64,000 bases of DNA from Campylobacter concisus. Lineage in GTDB: Bacteria; Campylobacterota; Campylobacteria; Campylobacterales; Campylobacteraceae. The DNA lies in assembly GCF_015229955.1 (NCBI RefSeq), contig NZ_JAAKYZ010000001.1, positions 372,001-436,000 on the forward strand, in the 5' to 3' direction. How positions within the stretch are numbered: position 1 is the first letter of the stretch; the number at the start of each line of letters is the position of its first letter. The notes beneath the pieces are model-generated. The model worked only from the letters and a program-made list of their open reading frames with translations. It was not told where the DNA came from and ran no database searches. Positions 27,764-38,202 of the stretch are shown in pieces. The position numbers and the translations under genes were made by a program.

Positions 27764-28009
27764 ATTTTTTATTTTGCAATTATATTTGTAAAACTTGACG
27801 TAAAGGATATCACCACTGTGTTATTTTGTCCTGTGTGTTTTAAAGAAATACAAACAAGTAATGCCTATCAAGTGGCGCTGGTTGATAAATTTAGTGTTGT
27901 GCTTGCTATTATTTTGGCTGTCATCTTTCTTGGCGAGAGGTTAAATTTAAAAGAAATTTTAGCCATTTGTCTTATTATTTCAGGTGTTGTTTTATTGATT
28001 TTCAAGTAA
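27764..28009 (+). pseudogene. Internally deleted duplicate of the EamA transporter gene
   Basis: One open frame starts just after a stop at 27761 and runs to 28009. Its first residues (FAIIFVKLDVKDI) match the N-terminal AIFAKLGVKDI of the EamA gene at 23912, and FKEIQTSNAYQVALVDKFS onward matches its C-terminal third (FKAMQAGKVYQVALVDKFS). About 50 residues between are missing. There is no proper start or ribosome binding site; a GTG at 27818 would give a 63-residue remnant. This is most likely a decayed duplicate left beside the molybdoenzyme operon. Confidence 0.75.
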
Positions 28010-28217
28010 AAATTTATACTTTAAATCTAGCTAGAGAATAAAAAGCAAAACTAGATTATTCGATGGCGTTTTTTGATCTAAAATTTATTCAAAAATTTTT
28101 AATTATCAAGATATCTTTATTAATTTTTAAAAAGCATTAAATAGAGGGTAAATTTAATACTAATTTTAATTCTTTTTCGATAAATTAAAGCGATTTTAAC
28201 TTTTTAAAGGAGGAAAG

Positions 28218-30185
28218 ATGAAGTCCATAACTTCAAAGATAGCGATGATTATCATCTCATTGCTGGTTATTTCGTTTGCTGCTATTTCAGCAGTCAGCTA
28301 CTATACAGCGGAAAGTAAGGTAGTAGAGTTGGTCAGCCAGACCCAGGATCAGATTCTAAGTGACATCAAAGCTACTACGGATTCTTTTTTTGAAGATTAT
28401 TTAGAAGTTGCCAAAAAGTCTGCTTTAGATATAGCACAAACACCAAATAATGATGACTCGTACATGGAAAAGACAAAAATACAAAAAGAAAATGTTAGTC
28501 ATCTAGTTACTGATATTTTTTATGGTCGCGAGAGTGATGGACATTTTTTCCAATCAGATGGAACTAAAACAACTCCAGCCGATAATTACGATCCTAGAAC
28601 TAGAGGCTGGTATAAAGCAGCAAAGAGTGCAAATGGTGCTATATATACCGAACCTTACAAAGCTGCCTTGTCTAATGCTTTAGTAATTAGCTTTGCCGCT
28701 CCAGTAAATAAAAATGGAAATTTTGATGGTGTTTTGGGGCTTGATTTAAATATAGATGCTTTAAGTAAAAAAATTCTCGAAATGGGTAAAACGAAATACG
28801 GTTACGTCTTTTTAATGAACAAAGACGGCTTAATGCTAATGCACAATGACCCAAACAATGTTGGTAAAACCGTTCCTGCTAGCAAATATATTGCTGAGGC
28901 TTTTGCAGCTAAAAAATTTGATGAAAATGGACTTATCCCTTATACAAACTATAAAGGCGAAAACGTAACCGCTAAAGTTCTTTCTATAAACGATCAAGGC
29001 TGGCTAGCCGTAGCCGCTATCGGAGCAGATACTTTTTCGTCTAATACCTTACCTTTATTAAAAGCTCAAATAATCCTAGCCGTAGCTTTTATAGTCATAC
29101 TTTCGGCTATCGTATTTACTCTTCTTAAAAAATCCCTTAGCCCTATTAGAACTATTCAAACCAAGCTTGAAGACGCGTTTAAATTCATCACCTACGAAAC
29201 CCCTAACGCTCCGGAAAAGCTAGTAGTAACTACTAAAGACGAATTCGGCAGAATGAGCGAATCTATCAACGAAAACATAGAAAAAGTCCTTAACGGCGTT
29301 AAAAAAGACAGCGCCTTAATAGACGAGATGAACGGTATAGCAAATCTCATGATAAAAGGACACATGGGGGCTAAGATTAACTCCGTCCCTAATAATCCGG
29401 CTTTAGTTCAGTTAAAAGACCTGCTAAATAAATTCTTTGCATCAATTTCTGAAAATTTAAAAGGAATAGCGGTAGTTTTAGCTTCTTACAATAAAAACGA
29501 CTACACTCCTAGACTAGAGCTAAAACCCGAGCTTGAAAGCGATCTAAAAGATATGATAGTAGGCCTTCAAAGCGCGGGCGACGCCGTAAGCAATATGTTA
29601 AGAGAAAATTTAAAAGAAGCTCAGGTCCTAGAAGAAAAAGCTAAAATCCTAGCAGAATCTATGAGAACCCTAACCGACGGAGCCCATAAGCAAGCAGACT
29701 CTATCCAAGAAAGCGCGGCTGCTATAGAAGAGATGAGCAGTTCTATGAACGCCATTAGCCAAAAAGCTAGCGACGTAACGAGACAAAGCGAAGAGATTAA
29801 AAACATCATCGTTATTATTAGAGATATAGCCGATCAAACTAACCTACTTGCTCTAAACGCTGCTATCGAGGCAGCGCGTGCTGGTGAGCATGGACGAGGC
29901 TTTGCCGTAGTTGCCGACGAGGTTAGAAAACTAGCAGAGCGAACTCAAAAATCACTTGGCGAGATCGAAGCTAATGCAAATGTTCTAGCTCAAAGCATCA
30001 ATGAGATGAGTGAGAGCATCAGAGAGCAAAGCGAAGGCATAAATATGATAAATCAAAGCGTAAGTCAGATCGACAGTATTACAAAACAAAATATAAATAT
30101 TGTTGGTACAACAAACGAAATTACTGACCAAATAGACGACATGGCCAAGACGATAGTAGCCGACGTTAGAAAGAATAAATTTTAA
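28218..30185 (+). CDS. Methyl-accepting chemotaxis protein, dCache type
   Basis: A 655-residue chemoreceptor with an N-terminal membrane helix (about 8-30), a periplasmic dCache_1 domain (about 35-270) and a second helix (about 278-300). A HAMP-like/linker region and the signalling domain follow, with the hairpin tip [41 protein letters not shown]. The cache motif [12 protein letters not shown] plus downstream Tyr and the GLDL Asp fits amino-acid-sensing dCache domains, though the ligand is unknown. AAAGGAGGAAAG precedes the ATG. Codon use changes to C-ending, more G+C-rich codons in about 29030-29850, suggesting a mosaic gene. A strong terminator follows. Confidence 0.92.
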   Translation: MKSITSKIAMIIISLLVISFAAISAVSYYTAESKVVELVSQTQDQILSDIKATTDSFFEDYLEVAKKSALDIAQTPNNDDSYMEKTKIQKENVSHLVTDIFYGRESDGHFFQSDGTKTTPADNYDPRTRGWYKAAKSANGAIYTEPYKAALSNALVISFAAPVNKNGNFDGVLGLDLNIDALSKKILEMGKTKYGYVFLMNKDGLMLMHNDPNNVGKTVPASKYIAEAFAAKKFDENGLIPYTNYKGENVTAKVLSINDQGWLAVAAIGADTFSSNTLPLLKAQIILAVAFIVILSAIVFTLLKKSLSPIRTIQTKLEDAFKFITYETPNAPEKLVVTTKDEFGRMSESINENIEKVLNGVKKDSALIDEMNGIANLMIKGHMGAKINSVPNNPALVQLKDLLNKFFASISENLKGIAVVLASYNKNDYTPRLELKPELESDLKDMIVGLQSAGDAVSNMLRENLKEAQVLEEKAKILAESMRTLTDGAHKQADSIQESAAAIEEMSSSMNAISQKASDVTRQSEEIKNIIVIIRDIADQTNLLALNAAIEAARAGEHGRGFAVVADEVRKLAERTQKSLGEIEANANVLAQSINEMSESIREQSEGINMINQSVSQIDSITKQNINIVGTTNEITDQIDDMAKTIVADVRKNKF

Positions 30186-30194
30186 TCTTAGACC

Positions 30195-30228
30195 GAATTT
30201 AGGGGTTTGTTTCCCCTAAATTCTAATT
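30195..30228 (+). terminator. Terminator after the first chemoreceptor
   Basis: GAATTTAGGGG and CCCCTAAATTC form a perfect 11-bp stem with a TTTGTTT loop, followed by TAATTTTATTT. Confidence 0.85.
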
Positions 30229-30343
30229 TTATTTCACTTACTTTAACTATCCAAAATGAAAAAATAATTCAAAATTATTATTTAATGTATACATCACTAT
30301 TTTGTAATTAATATTATTTAATACTATTTAATATAAAAAAATA

Positions 30344-30349
30344 TACAAT
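30344..30349 (+). promoter_or_regulatory. Candidate -10 of the second chemoreceptor gene
   Basis: TACAAT within ATATACAATCGC, about 35 bases before the start codon at 30383, in a very A/T-rich spacer with repeated TATTTAATA words. Confidence 0.4.
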
Positions 30350-30382
30350 CGCATCTTAAAAATTTTTGTAAAAGGAAAGTAA

Positions 30383-32334
30383 ATGCGATCAATTGCAAAC
30401 AAAATATCTTTAATGCTCATACTGGCATTATTCATATCATTCTCGCTAATATCTTTAGCTAGCTATAACACAGCTCATGATAAAGCCATTGAGTTAGTAA
30501 TACAAACTCAAAAGCAAATTTTAAAAGATGTGAAAATCACACTAAATAGCTTTTTTACCAATAATCAGTATGCTATAGAGAAAATGGCTGAGACTCTTAG
30601 TAAGATAAGCGAGAAAAGTGATGGCTCGATGAATGCTGATGGTATAAATTTAGCTTTATCTCAAGCAAAGGCTATATCTGGAAAAGAGATCACTCTCGTT
30701 TACGCTGGATATGAGGATGGGGCTATGTTTAGATCAAATGGACAAAATAAAGCTGGATACGATCCAAGAGTTAGAGGATGGTATAAACAAGCTAAAGCCG
30801 AGAATAAACCAATATATACTGATCCATATATGGCAGCTTCATTAAATGCGATGGTTATAACTTTTGCTGCACCTATTAAAAATATTGGAGTTACGGGCAT
30901 AGATGCGTCTATTGAGGAGTTGAGCAATAATATATCGCAAATCAGTAAGACTGAGTACAGCTATGCTTTTGTTACAGATCAAAATGGCAACGTTATAATG
31001 CACCCAAATAAAGAATTAGTCGGTAAACCTCACGAGATCGCTAAAAGCCTGATAAAACAATATAATGAAAAGAAATTTGATGAAAATGGATTAATAGCAT
31101 ATAAAAATACAAAAGGCGAAGATGTCTATGCTTATATGTTAGAGATAAATGACAAAGGTTGGTTGGCAATAACAGCAATGGATCAAAATATCTTCAGCTC
31201 GCATACTTTGCCTATTTTAAAAGTTCAAATTATTTTAGCCTTTATATTTATAGTTGTCTTATCTTTGATCGTATATTTCTTGCTAAAAAGATCGCTTAAT
31301 CCTATTAAAGCTATTACAGATGCTTTGGTTAGTTTCTTTAGATTTTTAAATTTTGAGATAAAAGAGCCAGTTGTTTCAAAGGTAGCAACAAAAGATGAAT
31401 TTGGCGTAATGAGTAAACTAATAAATGATAATATTGCTAAAATTTTTGACAATGCCGATCAAGACTCTAGAGTGGTATCTCAATCTGTTGAGACTGCAAA
31501 GGCGATAGAAAATGGAAATTTAAAAGCAAGAATAGTAGATATTCCAGCTAATCCAAAACTAATTGAATTAAAAGATGTCTTAAATAAAATGCTAGATGTT
31601 TTGGAGAAAAGAGTAGGTAGCGATTTAAATATGATCCAAAAACTTTTAATGATTTTAGAAATTCTGATTTTACTTCAAGAATTTTGGATGCCAAAGGCAA
31701 TGTCGAACTAGTAACAAATGAGCTTGGCGAAGAGATAGCTAATATGCTTGCGTTTAACTTAAAACAAGCACAATTCTTAGAAGAAAAAGCTAAAAATTTA
31801 GATGCATCAATGAAGCAAGTAACTCAAGGTGCTAGCACACAAGCAAATTCTCTCCAAGAAAGTGCTGCTGCGATCGAGCAAATGAGTAGCTCAATGAGCG
31901 CAATTAGTCAAAAGACTGTAGATGTTATAAAACAATCTGAAGAGATTAAAAACATCATCGTTATTATTAGAGATATTGCAGATCAAACCAACCTACTTGC
32001 TCTAAACGCTGCTATTGAGGCAGCACGTGCTGGTGAGCATGGACGAGGCTTTGCTGTGGTTGCAGATGAGGTTAGAAAACTAGCAGAGCGAACTCAAAAA
32101 TCACTTGGCGAGATCGAAACTAACGCAAATATACTTACTCAAAGTATCAATGAGATGAGCGAGAGCATCAGAGAGCAAAGCGAAGGCATAAATATGATAA
32201 ATCAAAGTGTAAGCCAGATAGATAGCATTACAAAGCAAAATGTTGATATCGTGAGCTCAACGAATGAAATCACTGCTCAAATCGATGAAATGGCTAAGAC
32301 AATAGTAGCTGATGTTAAAAAGAATAAATTTTAA
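30383..32334 (+). pseudogene. Second dCache chemoreceptor gene, frameshifted
   Basis: The 5' part (30383-31711) encodes the membrane helices and dCache_1 domain with the same YDPRVRGWYKQA motif and the transition to HAMP-like linker. Near 31640 it runs into the wrong frame and stops after about 442 residues. The 3' part in another frame (from about 31640 to 32334) encodes the whole signalling domain. Restoring one base at the A5 run (31638-31642) gives a continuous protein of about 650 residues, where [18 protein letters not shown] aligns with [12 protein letters not shown] of the neighbour. Either a true null mutation or a sequencing error would explain this. Large DNA stretches in the 3' part are nearly identical to the preceding gene. 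Confidence 0.85.
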
Positions 32335-32367
32335 CCTTGCAGCTTGATATTTAAAATTTCATTAATA

Positions 32368-32394
32368 TTTCATCCTCAAAATTTGAGGATGAAA
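32368..32394 (+). terminator. Hairpin after the second chemoreceptor
   Basis: TTTCATCCTCAAA and TTTGAGGATGAAA form a 13-bp stem with a single-base loop centre (effectively a 4-base loop). No long T run follows. Confidence 0.6.
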
Positions 32395-32874
32395 ATAACT
32401 CTATTTTACATCTAATCTTAAAATTATTTTTTGTTTTATAAATATAATAAAATTTTTAAAAATTATCTAATTTTTATAGCTTTATAGTGATATTGCTAGT
32501 TAAATTTTTATAGATTATGTTTGCTTTCAAGTAGTGAAATCTATTAGAATTTATCCTTATAATTATTGCTATTTCGGTAAAGATATAAAAATTTTTAATG
32601 ATATTTTATGTTACTTTTTTACTCAAATATTTAAAAATAATTTTACTTTGCTTTCTTTGGCTTTTTTGATAACTACTCTAAAATTTTTAAATTTTATTAA
32701 ATAGTATTTTCTTTTAAAATCGTACTTTGTGAGAAAATTAATATTTTTATGTAGAAAAATATTTACATTTTTGGCTTAAGTTTTTTGAAATTTTTGTAAA
32801 TGTAAATCAGTTGTAAATAAGTTTTACAAGGTTAATATCAACTAAATTTGTTTTAAATCTTTAAAGGAGAAAGA
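32395..32874. other. A/T-rich upstream region of the nap operon
   Basis: About 480 bases of very A/T-rich DNA without a supported gene. It must contain the nap promoter and its control sites. I see GTTAATATCAAC (32831-32842), a short imperfect dyad about 35 bases before napA, and several GTAAAT words upstream, but no clear Crp/Fnr-type full site. AAAGGAGAAAG (32862-32872) is the napA ribosome binding site. Confidence 0.55.
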
Positions 32875-35655
32875 ATGAATCGACGAGAATTCATAAAAAG
32901 TGCTGCAGCTAGTGCTGCTTGTGCTAGTGCTGGTATAGCCGTACCAAGCTCACTAAGCGCAGCAAGCGAAGCCGAAAAAGGCTGGCGCTGGGATAAGGCC
33001 GCTTGTAGGTTTTGTGGGACAGGCTGTGGCATCATGGTCGCTACAAAAGAGGGCAAGATAGTAGCTGTAAAAGGAGATCCAGAAGCACCAGTAAATCGCG
33101 GTCTAAACTGCATTAAAGGCTACTTTAACGCTAAGATCATGTACGGCGAGGATAGGATCACTCATCCGCTTTTACGTGTAAATGAAAAAGGCGAATTTGA
33201 TAAAAAAGGTAAATTTAAGCAAGTAAGCTGGAAGCAAGCATTTGATGTTATGGAGGCTCAGTTTAGAAAAGCATATGATGAACTAGGACCTCATGGTATC
33301 GGAGTTTTAGGCTCTGGTCAATATACAATTCCAGAAGGTTACGCTGCTGTTAAGCTTATAAAAGGTGGCTTTAGAAGCAATAGCATCGATCCAAACGCAA
33401 GACACTGCATGGCAAGCGCGGTTGTTGGCTTTATGCAAGTTTTTGGCATAGACGAGCCATCAGGCTGTTTTGATGATATCGAACTAACTGATACTATCGT
33501 GGCTTGGGGCGCAAATATGGCCGAGATGCACCCGATACTTTGGGCACGCGTAAGCGATAGAAAGCTTAGCGATCCTGATAGGGTAAAGGTTGTAAATTTA
33601 AGCACTTACTCAACTAGAACATCAAATTTAGCTGATATAGAGATTATCTTTGCTCCGTCATCTGACCTTGCTATCTGGAACTACATCGCTCGTGAGATAG
33701 TTTATAACCACCCAGAGATGATCGATGAAGAATTTGTTAAAAAACACTGTGTATTTACAACTGGTCCAGCCGATATCGGATATGGTCTTCGTCCAGACAT
33801 TAATCATAAAAAATATGCTCCAAGCGAGCTAGACACTGCTGCTACTGAGAAGTCAAAGGTGCTAAGTGAAGCTGAGGGTGTTACGCTTTCTTATCTTGGA
33901 CTAAAAGCTGGCGATACGCTAGAAAATAAAAATGCTGCAAAATCTGGCGCACATTGGCAAATAACATTTGAAGAGTTTAAAAAAGCTCTTGCACCTTACA
34001 CACTTGACTTTACAGCAAAGGTAGCCAAGGGCGATCCAAACGAAGATATAGAAGAATTTAAGAAAAAACTAAAAGCACTTGCTGATCTTTATATAGAGAA
34101 AAACCGCAAAGTCGTAAGTTTTTGGACGATGGGCTTTAACCAACACCAACGTGGTACATGGGTAAATGAGCAAGCTTATATGGTTCACTTCTTACTTGGC
34201 AAACAAGCACTTCCAGGCTCAGGAGCATTTTCTCTAACTGGCCAACCAAGTGCGTGTGGAACTGCAAGAGAGGTTGGAACATTTGTTCACCGCTTGCCAG
34301 CTGACATGGTTATTGAGAATCCAAAACATAGAGAGATAACTGAAAAAATTTGGAAACTTCCTGCTGGAACGTTAAGTGGCGTACTCGCTTCTCACTACGT
34401 AAAAATGATGCGTGATCTTGAAGATGGTAAGGTTAAATTTATATGGGTTCAAGTAAATAATCCATGGCAAAATACTGCAAACGCAAACCACTGGATAAAA
34501 GCGGCTCGTGAGATGGACAACTTCATCGTTGTAAGCGATCCTTATCCAGGAATTTCTGCAAAAGTGGCTGACCTTATCCTCCCAACTGCGATGATTTATG
34601 AAAAATGGGGTGCTTACGGTAATGCTGAGAGAAGAACACAACACTGGAGACAGCAAGTACTTCCGGTTGGCGAAGCGATGCCTGATATTTGGCAAATGAT
34701 GGAATTTAGCAAGCGCTTTAAGCTAAAAGATGTTTGGGGTGAGAAAAAAGTAAATGATAAAGTGACACTTCCAAATGTGCTTGAAGAGGCAAAAGCTATG
34801 GGGTATAGCGAAGAAGATACGCTATTTGATGTACTTTTTGCTAACGAAGAGGCTAAGAAATTTAGCGCAAACGATCCGATAATGGAAAACTACGACAATA
34901 CAGAAGTGTTTGGTGATAGTAGAAAAGTGATCGGCTCAGATGGTAAAGAATTTAAAGGATATGGATTTTTCGTCCACAAATATCTTTGGGAAGAGTATAG
35001 AAAATTTGGTGTTGGACATGGTCACGACCTAGCAGATTTTGACACTTACCACAGAGTAAGAGGTCTTAGATGGCCAGTTGTTGATGGTAAAGAGACTCAG
35101 TGGAGATTTAATACTAAATTTGACCCATACGCTAAAAAAGCTGCCCCAAATGAGAAATTTGCATTCTATGGCAACAAAAATGCAGCACTTCCAACAGGCG
35201 ATCTAAAAGGCGTTACAAATAAAGATAAAACATCTCTTGCAAACAAAGCAAAAATTTTCTTCCGCCCTTACATGGATCCATGCGAGATGCCAAGCAAAGA
35301 GTATCCGTTCTGGCTATGTACTGGCCGTGTTCTAGAGCACTGGCACTCAGGCACTATGACCATGCGTGTTCCTGAGCTTTATAGAGCTGTTCCAGAGGCA
35401 CTTTGCTATATGCATGAAGATGATGCTAAAAATCTTGGCGTAATGCAAAATGAGATCGTTTGGGTCGAATCACGCCGTGGCAAGGTAAAAGCAAGAGTTG
35501 ATCTAAAAGGTAGAAATAAGCCACCAGTAGGTCTTATTTATGTGCCTTGGTTTGATGAAAACGTATTTATCAATAAAGTCACACTAGACGCTACTTGCCC
35601 AATCTCAAAAGAGACTGATTATAAAAAGTGTGCGGTTAAAATTTACAAAGCATAG
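32875..35655 (+). CDS. napA: Periplasmic nitrate reductase, catalytic subunit
   Basis: A 926-residue bis-MGD molybdoenzyme reducing nitrate to nitrite in the periplasm. It has a Tat signal ([17 protein letters not shown]), the [4Fe-4S] motif in [18 protein letters not shown] with the last Cys in GLNCIKGYF, and the Mo-ligand Cys in [10 protein letters not shown]. The length of 926 is that of the epsilonproteobacterial form, longer than the proteobacterial average. It is first of seven genes napAGHBFLD, all within a few bases of each other. Confidence 0.97.
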   Translation: MNRREFIKSAAASAACASAGIAVPSSLSAASEAEKGWRWDKAACRFCGTGCGIMVATKEGKIVAVKGDPEAPVNRGLNCIKGYFNAKIMYGEDRITHPLLRVNEKGEFDKKGKFKQVSWKQAFDVMEAQFRKAYDELGPHGIGVLGSGQYTIPEGYAAVKLIKGGFRSNSIDPNARHCMASAVVGFMQVFGIDEPSGCFDDIELTDTIVAWGANMAEMHPILWARVSDRKLSDPDRVKVVNLSTYSTRTSNLADIEIIFAPSSDLAIWNYIAREIVYNHPEMIDEEFVKKHCVFTTGPADIGYGLRPDINHKKYAPSELDTAATEKSKVLSEAEGVTLSYLGLKAGDTLENKNAAKSGAHWQITFEEFKKALAPYTLDFTAKVAKGDPNEDIEEFKKKLKALADLYIEKNRKVVSFWTMGFNQHQRGTWVNEQAYMVHFLLGKQALPGSGAFSLTGQPSACGTAREVGTFVHRLPADMVIENPKHREITEKIWKLPAGTLSGVLASHYVKMMRDLEDGKVKFIWVQVNNPWQNTANANHWIKAAREMDNFIVVSDPYPGISAKVADLILPTAMIYEKWGAYGNAERRTQHWRQQVLPVGEAMPDIWQMMEFSKRFKLKDVWGEKKVNDKVTLPNVLEEAKAMGYSEEDTLFDVLFANEEAKKFSANDPIMENYDNTEVFGDSRKVIGSDGKEFKGYGFFVHKYLWEEYRKFGVGHGHDLADFDTYHRVRGLRWPVVDGKETQWRFNTKFDPYAKKAAPNEKFAFYGNKNAALPTGDLKGVTNKDKTSLANKAKIFFRPYMDPCEMPSKEYPFWLCTGRVLEHWHSGTMTMRVPELYRAVPEALCYMHEDDAKNLGVMQNEIVWVESRRGKVKARVDLKGRNKPPVGLIYVPWFDENVFINKVTLDATCPISKETDYKKCAVKIYKA

Positions 35656-35664
35656 GTGAGCGAT

Positions 35665-36423
35665 ATGGGATTTTCAAGTAGGCGAGAGGCTTTAAAATTT
35701 GGAGCAAAAGTAGCACTTTTGGCTCTTGGCGGAGGCTTTGTTTGGTCGCTTAGTGCCAAGGCTTCACCACTTATGCTTCTTAGGCCTCCTGGTGCAAAAG
35801 AAGAGAAGCAATTTTTACAAAGCTGCATTAGGTGTGGGCTTTGCGTAGAGGCTTGTCCATTTGACACGCTAAAGCTCTCATCGCTAGAAGATGGCATAAG
35901 CATTGGAACGCCTTATTTTGAGCCTAGAAAAATTCCTTGCTATATGTGTGAAAATATCCCTTGTGTGCCAGCCTGTCCGACTGGAGCTTTGGACGTAAAT
36001 TTAGTAAGCGCAAAAGGCAAGCTTGACATAAATAAGGCCAAAATGGGTGTTGCGGTGGTCGATATGAAAAACTGCGTGGCACACTGGGGTATACAGTGCG
36101 ATGCTTGTTATAGGGCTTGTCCTCTTTTAGATAAAGCCTTGTATCTTGAATATCGCCGCAACGAAAGGACGCAAAAGCATGCCTTTTTACTTCCAGTGGT
36201 CGATAGTGACATTTGCACTGGATGTGGCCTATGTGAGCGAGCCTGTATCACTAAAAAAGCAGCCATTACCGTGCTAAACCGTGACGCGGTGCTTGGCAAA
36301 GTAGGCGATAACTACGTCAAAGGCTGGATAAAAGAAGATGAAAGACGCATAGACGATGCAGACAGCAAAATAAAGCTTGACATTAAAAAAGCGACTGATT
36401 ATCTAAATGGTGGTGAGCTATGA
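35665..36423 (+). CDS. napG: Ferredoxin-type protein NapG
   Basis: A 252-residue periplasmic electron carrier with four [4Fe-4S] motifs: CIRCGLCVEACP, CYMCENIPCVPACP, CDACYRACP and CTGCGLCERAC. The N-terminus has a twin-arginine signal (SSRREALKFGAK followed by a hydrophobic stretch). With NapH it forms a quinol dehydrogenase passing electrons to NapB/NapA. I use the ATG at 35665 because AGGTGA is six bases upstream; the GTG at 35656 directly abuts the napA stop. It overlaps napH by 4 bases. Confidence 0.95.
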   Translation: MGFSSRREALKFGAKVALLALGGGFVWSLSAKASPLMLLRPPGAKEEKQFLQSCIRCGLCVEACPFDTLKLSSLEDGISIGTPYFEPRKIPCYMCENIPCVPACPTGALDVNLVSAKGKLDINKAKMGVAVVDMKNCVAHWGIQCDACYRACPLLDKALYLEYRRNERTQKHAFLLPVVDSDICTGCGLCERACITKKAAITVLNRDAVLGKVGDNYVKGWIKEDERRIDDADSKIKLDIKKATDYLNGGEL

Positions 36424-37211
36424 AATTTTTAATCTTAAGACGAATAACTCAAATTTCTATCCTAGCACTATTTATCCTAGGAAATTTTTATGGAGTTAAG
36501 ATACTTAGCGGAAATTTAAGTTCATCTTTGCTTTTTGGAAAAATTCCACTAAGCGATCCATTTGCTTTGGTCCAAATTTTACTTGCAAGCTTTAGTGCCG
36601 GCATAAATGCAATTATTGGAGCTGGCATTATCTTGGCGTTTTACGCGCTAGTTGCTCCAAGAGTGTTTTGTTCGTGGATATGCCCAATAAATTTACTAAC
36701 CGATATCGCTTTTAAACTAAGAGAAAAATTTGGCCTTAAGGGCGAAAAAGTCTTAAATGTGAGTAAAAATTTACGTTATTACTTGCTGGCTCTTGCTCTT
36801 ATATTAAGCCTTGCTTTATCTTATCCAGTATTTGAGAGCGTTAGCTATATTGGCATTATTCAGCGTGGCATTATTTACGGCTCGGCTAGTGCTTTAGGTA
36901 TAGCGGTTGCGATCATTGCTTTTGATATGTTTGTGTTAAAGCGTGGCATTTGCTCGCACATTTGTCCGCTTGGTGCATTTTATGCAGTGATATCAAAATT
37001 TGCTCTTATTAGAGTCAAACATGATGCCCAGGCCTGTACAAAGTGTATGAAGTGTAAGCTCATATGTCCTGAGATGCAAGTGCTTGACATGATCGGTAAA
37101 GAAAGCCGCTCGGTTAGCTCAAGCGAGTGCATAAGCTGTGGCAGGTGCATTGATGTTTGTGGAGATGGGGCTTTGAAATTTAGTATTAGAAATTTAAGGA
37201 GAGAAAAATGA
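36420..37211 (+). CDS. napH: Quinol dehydrogenase membrane component NapH
   Basis: A 263-residue membrane protein with about four helices. Cysteine motifs of the family are present: CSWICPINLLTD and CSHICPLGAFYA in membrane-adjacent loops, and two C-terminal [4Fe-4S] motifs (CTKCMKCKLICPEM and CISCGRCIDVCGDGA). It oxidises menaquinol and hands electrons to NapG. ATGA overlaps join it to napG upstream and napB downstream. Confidence 0.95.
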   Translation: MKFLILRRITQISILALFILGNFYGVKILSGNLSSSLLFGKIPLSDPFALVQILLASFSAGINAIIGAGIILAFYALVAPRVFCSWICPINLLTDIAFKLREKFGLKGEKVLNVSKNLRYYLLALALILSLALSYPVFESVSYIGIIQRGIIYGSASALGIAVAIIAFDMFVLKRGICSHICPLGAFYAVISKFALIRVKHDAQACTKCMKCKLICPEMQVLDMIGKESRSVSSSECISCGRCIDVCGDGALKFSIRNLRREK

Positions 37212-37735
37212 AAATAAAAATAATGATGCTTGGAGGATTGTGTGCTGCGTTTTTTGCGGCATGTACTTTTAATAATCCAAGTATTAGTGATTCGCAAATC
37301 GGCTTTAGAAATATCGATTTGCTAGACGATAAAGACGTTGTATTAAAAGATGTGAACTACACAAAAGAGCCAGCTGGTATGTCAAAGAAATTTGATAGGT
37401 CTTTTGAAAATGCACCGCCATTTATCCCACACGATACTGAGGGTTTAGTGCCTATCACAAAAGATATGAATATGTGCGTAACCTGCCATATGCCTGAGTT
37501 TGCAAAAGATAGTGGAGCAACACCGATACCATCATCTCACCTTTATGACATCAGAAATAAAAAAGATCTTGCAGGCAAGCTTGATGATGAAAGATATAAC
37601 TGCACAACATGCCACGTTGAGCAACAAACTGGCTTAACTCAGCTAGTCGGTAATAAATTTAAGCCTGACTTTAGAGATAAAAACGGTACTCATAAGTCAA
37701 ACTTGCTAGATGTTTTAAACGATGGTGTTAAATAA
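37208..37735 (+). CDS. napB: Dihaem cytochrome c subunit NapB
   Basis: A 175-residue periplasmic cytochrome with two haem c motifs, CVTCH and CTTCH, and nearby axial histidines (PSSHLYD; FIPHDTEG). The signal peptide ends in a lipobox-like AACTFN. NapB takes electrons from NapG/H and reduces NapA. It overlaps napH by four bases and napF by one base. Confidence 0.95.
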   Translation: MKIKIMMLGGLCAAFFAACTFNNPSISDSQIGFRNIDLLDDKDVVLKDVNYTKEPAGMSKKFDRSFENAPPFIPHDTEGLVPITKDMNMCVTCHMPEFAKDSGATPIPSSHLYDIRNKKDLAGKLDDERYNCTTCHVEQQTGLTQLVGNKFKPDFRDKNGTHKSNLLDVLNDGVK

Positions 37736-38202
37736 TGCAAAGCAGGCGAGAGCTTTTTAGTAAAATTTTGGGGGCAAAATCTGCTCCCAAATTTATAACT
37801 CCGCCTTTTTTTAGCGGAGAGTTTGACTGCGATAGATGCGATGCTATCTGCGTAAATGCTTGTGAAAAAGAGCTTCTTAGCTTTGAAAATGAAAGAGTAA
37901 TTTTTAAAGTTAAAAAGCTGGGCTGTGACTTTTGCGAAGAGTGCGCAAAGGCTTGTGAGAGTCTTGGTAAGAAGACATTAAGCCTAAGCTCACCAAAAAG
38001 TATAAACGCAAAAGTTAGCATCGATGTTTCTAGCTGTCTAGCATGGAACGATACAATCTGCTACAACTGCCTTGATGCTTGCAAATTTAAAGCAGTCGAA
38101 TTTCTTGGCGTTTTTAGACCTATTGTTAATCAAAACTGCGTAAGTTGCGGCGAGTGCTTTGATGTTTGCTTTAAAAATTCACTTCAAATGGAGGCCTTAT
38201 GA
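37735..38202 (+). CDS. napF: Ferredoxin-type protein NapF
   Basis: A 155-residue cytoplasmic-type iron-sulfur protein without a signal. The cysteine groups CDRCDAICVNAC, CDFCEECAKAC, CYNCLDAC and CVSCGECFDVC correspond to [4Fe-4S] sites, some with unusual spacing. NapF is linked to maturation or activation of NapA in other bacteria. It lies between napB and napL, the order known from Wolinella and some Campylobacter but missing in C. jejuni. It overlaps napL by four bases. Confidence 0.88.
   Translation: MQSRRELFSKILGAKSAPKFITPPFFSGEFDCDRCDAICVNACEKELLSFENERVIFKVKKLGCDFCEECAKACESLGKKTLSLSSPKSINAKVSIDVSSCLAWNDTICYNCLDACKFKAVEFLGVFRPIVNQNCVSCGECFDVCFKNSLQMEAL

Noticed and set aside
31638-31642. 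Phase-variable tract controlling the second chemoreceptor
   Set aside because: A run of only five A is too short for typical slipped-strand phase variation in Campylobacter, which uses G/C runs of eight or more.
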